This document shows, one piece after another, positions 41,854 through 50,422 of a DNA stretch of 64,000 nt (position 1 is its first letter; each line of letters begins with the position of its first letter). This DNA comes from Pseudomonas sp. p1(2021b) (GTDB lineage Bacteria > Pseudomonadota > Gammaproteobacteria > Pseudomonadales > Pseudomonadaceae), in contig NZ_CP083747.1 in NCBI RefSeq assembly GCF_020151015.1, positions 124,001-188,000 of the forward strand, in the 5' to 3' direction. The notes below the pieces were generated by a model that saw nothing but the letters and a program-made list of their open reading frames with translations, was not told the DNA's origin and made no database searches. Made by a program: the position numbers and the translations under genes.

Positions 41854-42399
41854 TCAAACCGCAGCAGGAATTGCCGGGAAGTCGATCGTCGTGTCGTTCA
41901 CACGGTTGAACAGGTTGGTGAACATGATGACCGAGATCGCCAGGCTGATTTCCGCCAACTGCACGTCGGTGTAACCCGCAGCCTTGATGGCCGCAAAATC
42001 CTGTTGGCTCACGGTACCGCTGGTTTTGATCAGCAAGGTGACAAAGCTGATCAGGGCATCGCGTTTCACGTCGCCAGTCGGACGGCCAGCACGCACATTC
42101 TGAAGCACTTCAACGCTTAAGCCGGTCATTTTGCCGAGCATGAAATGCGCGGTTTCGCAGTAGTCGCAACCGGTCAGATGGCTGACCAGCAGCTTGATGA
42201 CTTCCTGATCCTGTTTGCTCAGGGTGCCGGCGGCCAGTGCACCGTCTGCGCCCAGGATTGCACCCAGACCCGCCGGGGTCAGGGCACCGATCGCGGCGTA
42301 GGTGTTAGGCACCATGCCGACAGCCTTCTTGATGTTGCCGTACAGTTCAGCGGTAGCGCCGGTTGCGGTTTCGATTGCAGGGGTGTGAATGCGGCTCAT
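41854..42399 (-). CDS. Carboxymuconolactone decarboxylase/AhpD-family protein (2)
   Basis: A 181-residue AhpD-like protein with the redox motif LTGCDYCETAHFMLG (CxxC plus His) near 76-90. AhpD-type proteins supply electrons to peroxidases or act directly on peroxides and electrophiles. Divergent from an AraC regulator with a 119-bp gap, so probably its target. A decayed fragment of the same family lies at 48752-48850. Confidence 0.88.
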   Translation of the reverse strand: MSRIHTPAIETATGATAELYGNIKKAVGMVPNTYAAIGALTPAGLGAILGADGALAAGTLSKQDQEVIKLLVSHLTGCDYCETAHFMLGKMTGLSVEVLQNVRAGRPTGDVKRDALISFVTLLIKTSGTVSQQDFAAIKAAGYTDVQLAEISLAISVIMFTNLFNRVNDTTIDFPAIPAAV

Positions 42400-42518
42400 G
42401 ATGTCTCTCCAAGGTGGATGTGTATCGGGTGAGACGCTACTTTAGGAAATACATCCGATACCGATAAGATTGGAAAGACTCACAAACAACCTCATTCGTC
42501 TCAAATCAGGAGTGTTCC

Positions 42519-43469
42519 ATGAATCCCCCTCTGGATTGGCTCAGTCAATTGCTGGCGATGATTCCGGTTTCCGGCCGACTGGACACACGATGCTATTACG
42601 GTGCGCCCTGGCAGATCACTTATGAGCCATCACCTCTGGGCGAGATGCCCTACCACATAGTCCTGACCGGCTCTGCGATGGTGAACGCACAAGGCGATTA
42701 CCCGGCGCAGCAACTCCATGAAGGAGACATCATCCTTTTCGCCCATGGGTCGGCGCATATCCTTCACGATGGCGGTGAAAAAAAGGCAGGGCAGGCACTT
42801 TTCAGGCAGGAGCTGAACTTCGTCATCAGTGAAAACCTCGAGGCCGGAGAACGGCTGGAAATGCTCTGCGGGCGCTTCATCGTGAAACCGCCTTATGATC
42901 GCTTTCTACGTGCGTATCTGCCGCCCCGGTTGATCGTAAGGGCGACGCCTGCCCTCCCCGTCGATCATTCCACCGCAGGGCAATTGGCGAGTCTTGTAGG
43001 GTTGATGCGTCATGAATCGGCCAGCCCGACCCTAGGCGCTCACGCGATGCTGGGTGCACTCTCTGCGGCGTTGTTTACCCTGGCGTTGCGTCGAGCGAGA
43101 GAAGAAGCAAATACTCCCTCGGGCCTGCTGGCGATGGCGGGCCATCCTCGTCTTGCACCGGCATTGAACGCGATACTGCATGACCCGGCTCATACCTGGA
43201 CACTGGAAAACCTGGCCGCGCTTTGCAACATGTCGCGGGCGACACTGGCCCGGCATTTCAAGGAGCGCATCGGCTGCACCACCAATGATCTGCTGACAGA
43301 CGTTCGAATGACCCGAGCAATCAACGAGCTTAAAAACCCTTCAAACTCGACGGAACTGGTCGCCGAGCGCGTGGGGTATCAATCGATCACCGCTTTTCAA
43401 AAGACCTTTAAACAATATGTCGGAATGAGTCCCGCGCAATGGCGCAGGCTGAACAAGGCCAATGCCTGA
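42519..43469 (+). CDS. AraC-family regulator with cupin_6 sensor domain (1)
   Basis: A 316-residue AraC-type regulator. The N-terminal cupin-like AraC_binding_6 region (DTRCYYGAPWQITYEPSPLG, LHEGDIILFAHGSAH) is followed by two HTH helices at the C terminus (LCNMSRATLARHFKERIG and VAERVGYQSITAFQKTFK). This architecture is common for activators of oxidoreductase/AhpD genes responding to small electrophiles. Divergent from CMD gene 2, its probable target. Confidence 0.9.
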   Translation: MNPPLDWLSQLLAMIPVSGRLDTRCYYGAPWQITYEPSPLGEMPYHIVLTGSAMVNAQGDYPAQQLHEGDIILFAHGSAHILHDGGEKKAGQALFRQELNFVISENLEAGERLEMLCGRFIVKPPYDRFLRAYLPPRLIVRATPALPVDHSTAGQLASLVGLMRHESASPTLGAHAMLGALSAALFTLALRRAREEANTPSGLLAMAGHPRLAPALNAILHDPAHTWTLENLAALCNMSRATLARHFKERIGCTTNDLLTDVRMTRAINELKNPSNSTELVAERVGYQSITAFQKTFKQYVGMSPAQWRRLNKANA

Positions 43470-43511
43470 TCAAGGCCACGCACACCCAGCCAACATACGT
43501 GGGGAGCTTGA

Positions 43512-44351
43512 TCAGGCAGGCACACCATCGGCACTCACCGATTTCATCCAGTCACGGGGATTGAGCCCCGTTCTTCGACGAAAAGCCCTGGCCAGCGCTG
43601 AGGAACTTTCGTACCCCACCTGATCGGAAATCAGTGCGATGGGGCGACCTTCGCGCAGCAGTTTCTGAGCGAGGCTGATGCGCCAACTCAAAAGGTATTC
43701 AGCCGGTGTCTGGCCCACGGTATTTTTGAAGTGAGCGGCGTAACTGGCACGCGACATATTGCACACCACAGCCAGTTCCGCTATCGACCAGGGGTGCTGC
43801 GGGTCTTCATGAATCTTCACCAGCGACCGAGCCAGACGAGGATCGGCCAGCCCCGCGATCAACCCTGACTTGAGCTGCTGGTGATCGAGCAAATGCCGGA
43901 ACAACTGGATCACCACCAATTCAAACAACCGATCCAGAGCCGCCTGACGGCCACACTGATCGGCTGCTGCCTCCTTGAACAGCCAATTCAACGTGTCGGT
44001 GAGCATGGGCAGTTCAACCAGGGGCATAACGATCAGGTCCGGCAAGGAGGCTGCCAGGGGATTATTAACCCCGCCTGCAAATTGCAAGGACGCACACTGC
44101 AAATTCGCGACTCCCGCATCGCCGCTGATCAACCGGTGCCGGCTGGGCCTGGGCACGAAAATCAGACTCGGCTCGGTCAGCACCTGCGTTGGCTGGCCTG
44201 AAATTTCGAGCCTCATCTCACCTGCCTGCAGCAAATGGATGTGCCCTCTCTGATCGTTGCCATCGAACGCACTTACGCCACAGAGCTCTCCGCTATAGAA
44301 CAGATTTGCGCGTACCCCGAACAGTGACAACAGCGTGGACAATCGATCCAT
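43512..44351 (-). CDS. AraC-family regulator with cupin_6 sensor domain (2)
   Basis: A 279-residue paralogue of the preceding regulator: an N-terminal sensor (LFYSGELCGVSAFDGNDQ) and a C-terminal HTH pair (VCNMSRASYAAHFKNTVG and ISDQVGYESSSALARAFRRR). Divergent from the DUF417 gene across a 284-bp region (44352-44635) with no other gene, so probably its regulator. Tail-to-tail with the first AraC gene. Confidence 0.9.
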   Translation of the reverse strand: MDRLSTLLSLFGVRANLFYSGELCGVSAFDGNDQRGHIHLLQAGEMRLEISGQPTQVLTEPSLIFVPRPSRHRLISGDAGVANLQCASLQFAGGVNNPLAASLPDLIVMPLVELPMLTDTLNWLFKEAAADQCGRQAALDRLFELVVIQLFRHLLDHQQLKSGLIAGLADPRLARSLVKIHEDPQHPWSIAELAVVCNMSRASYAAHFKNTVGQTPAEYLLSWRISLAQKLLREGRPIALISDQVGYESSSALARAFRRRTGLNPRDWMKSVSADGVPA

Positions 44352-44635
44352 AAATTCACCGAATTAGACGATTAGCATCATATCTTTGACTATTTGCGTC
44401 CTTAGCGATCAATTCTCGAAGCAGTATAGCCCCGTACCCAACGCGGGCTGCGCGGTGCGACCGGAGACTGAAGGATGTCTCACCAGGTCAAACTGGCCAT
44501 GGAGGAAGTCACTCCCTGGCCTCGTCTGAAGACGTCGTCGCCCACTTTGCGTCCTCCTGAAAAAGGTCGATGGCGATCTCACGTATCACGCCTCGCCAAC
44601 CTCAACCCTTTAGACGACGTTACCGGAGAAACAAC

Positions 44636-45157
44636 ATGAGCACTTCCACTGTGAACCAAGGCAACACCACCGCTGGCCTTCTGAAACAAGGGCTCGGCGA
44701 CAAAGTTACCCAACTCGGCATAGGCAGTCTCTACTTCGCAATGACCGTCATTTACTTGTGGTTTGGCGGCATGAAGTTTTCTGCGTATGAAGCCAACGGC
44801 ATTTATGGATTTGTCAGCAACAGCCCACTGCTTTCCTGGATGTATGGCTTCATGAGCATGCAAGGCTTCTCCAATTTCCTGGGCGTGCTTGAAGTCTCGG
44901 TAGGCTTGCTCATCGCCGGTCGTCTTGTATCACCCAAGCTGTCTCTGCTGGGAGGTGTTTTGTCCGCGGGCCTCTTCATCACCACGCTGTCGTTCATGCT
45001 GACCACCCCCGGTGTATTTGAACCGACCCTCGGCTTCCCCGCGATCTCGGTGGTTCCAGGACAATTCTTGCTCAAGGATCTGGGGCTTCTGGCCGCGTCG
45101 ATATTCGTGGCGGGTACCTCACTGACCGCACTGGAGCGAGAAAGCATCAAGGGCTGA
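44636..45157 (+). CDS. DUF417 (YkgB-like) membrane protein
   Basis: A 173-residue inner-membrane protein with four hydrophobic helices. Signature stretches VIYLWFGGMKFSAYEANGI, SVGLLIAGRLVSPKLSLLGG and FPAISVVPGQFLLKDLGLL match the DUF417/YkgB family. E. coli relatives respond to hypochlorous and other reactive chlorine stress, which suits AraC-type control here. ATG 44636 was chosen over the upstream ATG 44570 because of the GGAGAAACA ribosome site. Followed by its own terminator. Confidence 0.85.
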   Translation: MSTSTVNQGNTTAGLLKQGLGDKVTQLGIGSLYFAMTVIYLWFGGMKFSAYEANGIYGFVSNSPLLSWMYGFMSMQGFSNFLGVLEVSVGLLIAGRLVSPKLSLLGGVLSAGLFITTLSFMLTTPGVFEPTLGFPAISVVPGQFLLKDLGLLAASIFVAGTSLTALERESIKG

Positions 45158-45180
45158 CGGTCAGCCAGTGCAACAAGCTA

Positions 45181-45214
45181 ATGGGCCTTCAGATGCGTCG
45201 AAGGCCCATTTTTT
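45181..45214 (+). terminator. Rho-independent terminator after DUF417 gene
   Basis: ATGGGCCTTC pairs with GAAGGCCCAT, followed by a T-run. Confidence 0.9.
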
Positions 45215-45336
45215 ATTCCGACGCAAAAACAGTCGCTATGGGGGGCAAGGCAACGTATTGGTGGATGGCGAGGAAGTCACGATCTGCCGACGGCGGGCCA
45301 AATTTCAGGAACAATAAATAACCCCTAAAAAAGCAT

Positions 45337-45389
45337 TTGACAGGTTACTGTTTCGAGGAATAACCTCTTAATCGTGATTGTAGAGGTTA
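45337..45389 (+). promoter_or_regulatory. Promoter with overlapping GGTTA/TAACC operators
   Basis: TTGACA (45337-45342) with 17 bp to a weak -10 (ATAACC, 45360) overlaps alternating repeats: AGGTTACTG (45343), ATAACCTCT (45360-45368) and AGAGGTTA (45382-45389). TAACCTCT and AGAGGTTA are perfect inverted arms. It probably drives the hydrolase-fusion gene under repressor control; the rest of the 370-bp gap has no gene. Confidence 0.5.
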
Positions 45390-45527
45390 CCAACAACTCA
45401 AGAGACCTCCGTTATGTCCGCCTTTCTGCACAGACTCCCAAATAGCTGAACCGTGCACCGGTGCACGGACGCATCTCTGATCCACTCAATTATTGAGCAT
45501 CGCGCTCATCTTTCACTGGAGAACGAA

Positions 45528-46823
45528 ATGTCAGATCAACATTCAGCAAACCTGCACCACAACCCGGTCGACGTCGTGCGCGGTTTTTACGCTGCGCTCG
45601 GCCGGGGCGATGTTCCCGCCGTCATCGCCTTGCTCGATGATCAGGTGCAATGGACTGAGGCCGAACGATTCCCCTACTACAGCGGAACCTGGGTTGGGCC
45701 ACAAGCCGTTGTAGACAACCTGCTCAAGCGTCTGGCTGCGGACTGGGACAACTTCACCGCAATCGCCGACGACTTCATCGTTCAGGACACCCGGGTCGTC
45801 TCCCTGGGGACATATGCCGGAACCTACAAGAAAACCGGCAAACATATGTCCTCGGACTTTGCCCACCTGTGGACGGTAAAGGGTGACAAAATCACCAGCT
45901 TTTTGATGTACACCGACACGGCAAAGGTGCTGGAGGCACTGCACGCCCCCGCTTCGAACATCGCCGCCACTCAATCGAAATTTGCCGAGGCTGACGGCGT
46001 ACGTGTTTTCTATCGTGAAGCAGGTGACCCTTCGTTACCGACCCTCCTGCTGCTCCATGGTTTTCCGAGCTCGTCTCACCAGTTTCGCCAGCTGATCCCG
46101 TTGCTCAGCGAGCACTTTCACGTTGTCGCGCCTGATCTTCCCGGTTTCGGTTTCACCGAAGTGCCAGCGGAGCGTGGGTATGTCTACACGTTCGACGCGC
46201 TGGCCAAAACGCTGGCTGATTTTGTCGACGTCGTGGGGCTGAAAAGCTACGCCATGTATGTATTCGACTACGGCGCACCCACGGGCCTGAGACTGGCTGT
46301 CAAACATCCAGAGCGAGTGACAGGGCTGATCTCACAAAACGGCAACGCCTACCTCGAAGGGCTGGGCGATGCATGGGCGCCAATCAGGGCCTATTGGGCC
46401 GAGCCTTCGCCAGCCAACCGGCAAGTGATCGCCGATGCAATCCTGCATCTGGCGGGAACGAAATGGCAGTACGAGCATGGGGTGAGCGACCCAACCGCCA
46501 TTGCGCCGGAGTCCTATACGCTGGATGCAATGCTTTTGGAGCGTCCCGGCAATAAAGAGATCCAGCTCGACCTGTTTCTCGATTACGCCAACAACCTCAA
46601 GTTGTATCCCGATTTTCAGGCGTTTTTGCGCGCCACGAAAATCCCGACACTGGCGATCTGGGGGAAACATGACCCTTTCTTTATCCCTCCCGGCGCAGAG
46701 GCGTTCAAGAAAGACAATCCCAATGCAATCGTAGAACTGCTGGACACTGGGCACTTTGCGCTGGAAACACATGCACAGCATATCGCCAGTCGGATCATTG
46801 AAGTGTTGGCTGGAGATTCATAA
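45528..46823 (+). CDS. Fusion of SnoaL/NTF2-like domain and alpha/beta hydrolase
   Basis: A 431-residue two-domain protein. Residues about 12-135 are a SnoaL-like NTF2 fold (VVRGFYAALGRGDVPAVIAL). From about 150 an alpha/beta hydrolase begins (LLLHGFPSSSHQFRQL oxyanion region). The nucleophile elbow is MYVFDYGAPTG with Asp, as in haloalkane dehalogenases and epoxide hydrolases. The C-terminal LLDTGHFALETH provides the catalytic His. Start ATG 45528 has a GGAGAACG ribosome site. The fusion is unusual; it may bind and hydrolyse a hydrophobic epoxide or halide. Confidence 0.8.
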   Translation: MSDQHSANLHHNPVDVVRGFYAALGRGDVPAVIALLDDQVQWTEAERFPYYSGTWVGPQAVVDNLLKRLAADWDNFTAIADDFIVQDTRVVSLGTYAGTYKKTGKHMSSDFAHLWTVKGDKITSFLMYTDTAKVLEALHAPASNIAATQSKFAEADGVRVFYREAGDPSLPTLLLLHGFPSSSHQFRQLIPLLSEHFHVVAPDLPGFGFTEVPAERGYVYTFDALAKTLADFVDVVGLKSYAMYVFDYGAPTGLRLAVKHPERVTGLISQNGNAYLEGLGDAWAPIRAYWAEPSPANRQVIADAILHLAGTKWQYEHGVSDPTAIAPESYTLDAMLLERPGNKEIQLDLFLDYANNLKLYPDFQAFLRATKIPTLAIWGKHDPFFIPPGAEAFKKDNPNAIVELLDTGHFALETHAQHIASRIIEVLAGDS

Positions 46824-46968
46824 CAGTCGCCATAAACAGACCGGATCGTCAGCCGAACTCCTGGGCCAAAGGATTGGCCTCGTTCTGCGGATTCATTTCA
46901 TGGAAGGAATGACCTCAAATCGCCCTGCGAAAATCCGGCACTGGCATCAGGACAGACTGCAAGAATTA

Positions 46969-47000
46969 GTAACTTGTCAAAATAATTTTGAGTGGTTACT
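46969..47000. promoter_or_regulatory. GTAAC/GGTTACT inverted repeat upstream of CGNR gene
   Basis: GTAAC (46969-46973) and GGTTACT (46994-47000) are inverted and resemble the half-sites at the 45343-45389 promoter. Possibly the same regulator acts on both genes. Confidence 0.4.
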
Positions 47001-47033
47001 CTACTTCACAACTCAGAGACCCAAGTGATCGTC

Positions 47034-47663
47034 ATGACCCATCCCGAGAACGGCCCGGCAATTTTTGTCGCTGATGCCCCCGCGTTAGATTTTTTGAACT
47101 CCGTGGCCAGTCCTGGCGGTACAGAGATCGACTGGATCAGCGATGGTGCCGGCTGGATCAACTGGCTGAAACAAACAGGATGGGTTGATCTAGCGATCCT
47201 TCACAACATTGAAGTCAAAGCCATGCCCGGCGAACTGGACATGGTCGCGTCCCAGGCGCAAGCACTCAGGGCATGGTTTCGCGAGTTCGTCATTAAATAC
47301 AGAGGCAAACCCCTAGTTGCAGAAGCACTCAGCGACCTGGCAACCCTGAACCATTTGCTGGAGAGAGACGACAAGTATTCATCTATCGTCCCGGATCCGG
47401 TAGAACCCTTGCGATTCCAGTATCGGCAGCTGAGGCGTTGGCCTACACCACAGGCACTCTTGCTGCCGGTTGGGGAATTACTGGCTGATTTCGTTTGCTC
47501 AGAAGACTTCACGAATATCAAAAGCTGTGAGGGGGTTGGCTGCACGTTGATGTTCATTGACCACACCCGAGGGAAAAAGCGACGCTGGTGCAGCATGGCT
47601 GTGTGTGGCAACCGGGCCAAAGCGGCGGCTCACCGGGAACGAAGCAAGGTTTCGGGTAGCTGA
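47034..47663 (+). CDS. CGNR zinc-finger (ABATE-domain) putative regulator
   Basis: A 209-residue protein. The N-terminal ABATE-type sensor domain (DAPALDFLNSVASPGG) is followed by a C-terminal CGNR zinc finger: SCEGVGCTLMFIDHTRG, KKRRWCSMAVCGNRAKA (four Cys plus the CGNR tetrapeptide). The family is predicted to regulate stress genes. ATG 47034 preferred over GTG 46992. It may control itself and the hydrolase gene through the GGTTAC repeats (inference). Confidence 0.85.
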   Translation: MTHPENGPAIFVADAPALDFLNSVASPGGTEIDWISDGAGWINWLKQTGWVDLAILHNIEVKAMPGELDMVASQAQALRAWFREFVIKYRGKPLVAEALSDLATLNHLLERDDKYSSIVPDPVEPLRFQYRQLRRWPTPQALLLPVGELLADFVCSEDFTNIKSCEGVGCTLMFIDHTRGKKRRWCSMAVCGNRAKAAAHRERSKVSGS

Positions 47664-47771
47664 GAGAGATTGACTCCTCATCTTCGCGACTACAATCAGG
47701 GAGCCGTCAGTGGCCTTGGCGGTTCCCCCTCCAATCGTGTTTGACCAGGCAGAAAATGGAGCGCCCCTCCT

Positions 47772-48737
47772 ATGCTCATACCTGCCCTCAGTGCCTTCCT
47801 CGCGTTCGTCACGGGATATGCCATAAAGCGCGGCAATATCTGTGCGGTCGCGGCCGTCCATCAGTGGGTCCAGCACAAAGACAGTTATCACCTACGAGCC
47901 TTCCTGACCGCCATGTGTTGCTCCGGGATTGCACTGATATCAATCACGTGGTCGATGCCAGGTGTTACCAGCCTGTCGCCTGCTTATATGACGACGCTCG
48001 CAACGCTATCGGGCGCAGTCTTGTTTGGAATTGGCGCATGGGTGAATCAGGCGTGCGTGCTCGGAACGGTCGCGTTCTTGTGCAGAGGAGACATCAACTA
48101 CGGCTGTACGCTGATTGGCATGTTTCTCGGATCGATCATGGGTCAATACGGGTCACAGCCAGTGCTGCAGTCTCCGGTTTCACCCCTTGAATCGCCCAGC
48201 GGATTCGCGCTCGCTGCCGGCCTATACGGCTTTGGCCTGATTTTCGGCCTCAGGCATCACGTTTTCCGTCACCCCCGACGTTCGGCAAAATACCGGCACT
48301 TCAGTAACAACGGCGAACTGTTACCCATGATGATTATCGTCGGCGGTTGCTGCGGGGCATTGCACGCGTTGAATGGAGAATGGACTTATCTTGCGGCGCT
48401 TGTTCGACTCGCGGCACGCACTATAACGGCATCCGCTGGCAGCCCCATTTCGACAATCTGCATCTATGCCTTTGCTGTTTTCGCCGGAGGTTTGTTCTCC
48501 GCTTGGCACAGTGGCGAATTCAGAGCGTCTTCTCTATCAATGCGCCTGGCTTCTCGCAAACTGGCAGGAGGTACGGCGATGGGATTTGCAGCCTGCAAAA
48601 TTCCTGGCGGGAATGAGTCCATGTTGTTCTATGGCGCTCCATCACTGGCAACACACGCGATCGTCGCTTATGTGGCAATGACCCTGACAGTGCTTTGCAT
48701 AACGTATATCCACCACGTTGCTCGTCAACAAGCCTGA
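47772..48737 (+). CDS. YeeE/YedE-family (sulfur-compound) membrane transporter
   Basis: A 321-residue polytopic protein with about nine hydrophobic helices. Conserved cysteines sit in the repeated YeeE motifs KRGNICAVAAV and GAWVNQACVLGTV, and near the end ACKIPGGNESMLFYGAPSLA. The family imports thiosulfate or related sulfur species. 108 bp after the CGNR gene, so probably in its operon. Confidence 0.85.
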   Translation: MLIPALSAFLAFVTGYAIKRGNICAVAAVHQWVQHKDSYHLRAFLTAMCCSGIALISITWSMPGVTSLSPAYMTTLATLSGAVLFGIGAWVNQACVLGTVAFLCRGDINYGCTLIGMFLGSIMGQYGSQPVLQSPVSPLESPSGFALAAGLYGFGLIFGLRHHVFRHPRRSAKYRHFSNNGELLPMMIIVGGCCGALHALNGEWTYLAALVRLAARTITASAGSPISTICIYAFAVFAGGLFSAWHSGEFRASSLSMRLASRKLAGGTAMGFAACKIPGGNESMLFYGAPSLATHAIVAYVAMTLTVLCITYIHHVARQQA

Positions 48738-48751
48738 GTTCTCGTGCAATC

Positions 48752-48850
48752 CGACTAGCGAACGCACGGTATCGCAGTAGCCGCAACCGGTCAGATTGCA
48801 GGCTGAATGCGGCCCTTGGTGAACGCCCCAAGAGCCTGCCTGATCAGCCG
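48752..48850 (-). pseudogene. Decayed fragment of an AhpD/CMD-family gene
   Basis: On the minus strand the frame encodes CNLTGCGYCDTVRSLVGL, clearly related to LTGCDYCETAHFMLG of the intact gene at 41854, but no start, end or remaining domain is present. It sits in a 687-bp stretch (48738-49424) that otherwise holds only scattered unassignable frames and an inverted repeat. Confidence 0.6.
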
Positions 48851-49188
48851 CAGATGACGATGTAGTCGTTCCTCTGCGTAACCCGGCGTGACTACCTTCC
48901 ACGAAGTGAATGTAACGGCCCTGCACCTCATCGACTGGCAGGTACTCATCAACGTCACGACCAGATCCGTGTGGCATTGAGTCCATTGCCCAGCATCTGT
49001 CGCGTGCCCTTTGACATCGGTTCTTTCCTGGTTTGAGCAACGACCAGCAGGCAGAGACGCGCCTCTGAAAAAGACCTCGCTTCACACTCACTCAGATTGA
49101 TTAAGAACGGGATGCCGCCGCACTTTAACGTTGCGACTGTCCGCTTCGGGTCGTTTGCAGCCCATGACGACAGGCGGCAATCCGCAAA

Positions 49189-49264
49189 CAGCAGTAAGTA
49201 AAGAAATATTGTCCTTATCGGTATTTTCAGCGGTTAAAGGAAAGATTTCTTTTCCTTACTGCTG
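49189..49264. repeat. 76-bp sequence flanked by 19-20 bp inverted repeats
   Basis: CAGCAGTAAGTAAAGAAAT (49189-49207) is inverse to ATTTCTTTTCCTTACTGCTG (49245-49264) with one or two differences, around a 37-bp AT-rich centre. It could be a miniature element or a large hairpin; no coding capacity. Confidence 0.6.
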
Positions 49265-49618
49265 GGATTTTAGGGCATGGCAAGAGGCCGAGCTTTGAGC
49301 GCGGGTTGAGTCAAAGTTAGTCCTGGAAAGCGAAAACTGTGGGCTGGGCGGATCTCAAAAAAAAGGATCCTAAATCACCCAATCATCCGATCTTAGATTT
49401 CAATACGGCATCATTTACCTTAACTGTTGGCGCTGATGGAAAATTGACCCACCCTGCCGATTGAAATTTGACCCAGGGCGGATTGCTGATTTTGTTACCA
49501 GCAACTGTGGATAAGTCTACCAGCGCAGCTGCTGTTGCCCCCACTCCTTCGTTAGCCCAGTTCAGTTGTTTAAGACCTGCCACATGCAGCCATGTAGCAG
49601 GCCGTCGTCGCCATGAAA

Positions 49619-50422
49619 TCAGAACGGCTCATCGTCCTCCGGTTCTTGGCCGCCCTTACGCTTTCGCTCCCGTGATTTGATCTTGGCCTGGGCCGCCAAG
49701 CTACTGTGTTGCAGTCGATAGGACTCGTTACCGGTTTCGACGATGTGGCAGTGGTGGGTCAGCCGATCCAGCAGGGCGGTGGTCATCTTGGCGTCGCCGA
49801 ACACGCTCGACCATTCGGCGAAGCTCAGGTTGGTGGTGATCACCACGCTGGTGTGTTCGTACAGCTTGGACAGCAGGTGAAACAGCAACGCACCGCCAGC
49901 CTGGCTGAAGGGCAGATAACCCAGTTCGTCGAGGATGACCAGATCCATGCGCAGCAGAGCTTGGGCGATCCGCCCGGCTTTGCCGTCGTGCTTTTCGCGC
50001 TCCAGCAGATTGACCAGATCGACCGTGGAGTAGAAGCGCACGCGCTTGCCGTGCCGGGTGATGCCGGACACGGCCAGCGCAGTGGCCAGGTGGGTTTTAC
50101 CGGTGCCAGGCCCACCGATCAGCACCACGTTCTGCGCGGTGTCGGTAAAGGCCAGACTGGCCAGTTCGCTGATCAAACGAGCGTCTGCGCTGGAGGCGCT
50201 GAAGTCGAAGCCGGCCAGGTCGCGGTGCATCGGCAGCTTGGCCATGTTCATCTGGTGGCTCACCGAGCGCATGGCGCGATCTGTGTGCTCTTGTTCCAGC
50301 AGGTGTTCGAGCAGCCACTTGGACGAGGCTGTGTTCGACTCACCCTGCGCAGTCAACTCCGCCCAGGCCGTGGCCATGCCGTGCAGGCGCAGCTCCTTGA
50401 GTTCCGCCATCAAATCACGCAT
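49619..50422 (-). CDS. istB: IstB helper ATPase of IS21-family copy 2
   Basis: A 267-residue AAA ATPase starting [16 protein letters not shown] at 50422, where its ATG overlaps the istA stop. Walker [11 protein letters not shown], Walker [15 protein letters not shown], and the sensor [15 protein letters not shown]. It targets and activates IstA. Intact, unlike the istB of copy 1. Confidence 0.92.
   Translation of the reverse strand: MRDLMAELKELRLHGMATAWAELTAQGESNTASSKWLLEHLLEQEHTDRAMRSVSHQMNMAKLPMHRDLAGFDFSASSADARLISELASLAFTDTAQNVVLIGGPGTGKTHLATALAVSGITRHGKRVRFYSTVDLVNLLEREKHDGKAGRIAQALLRMDLVILDELGYLPFSQAGGALLFHLLSKLYEHTSVVITTNLSFAEWSSVFGDAKMTTALLDRLTHHCHIVETGNESYRLQHSSLAAQAKIKSRERKRKGGQEPEDDEPF

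Noticed and set aside
48642..49091. Minus-strand open frame of 149 codons
   Set aside because: Only the CMD-like fragment is recognisable; the rest is chimeric and overlaps the transporter end.
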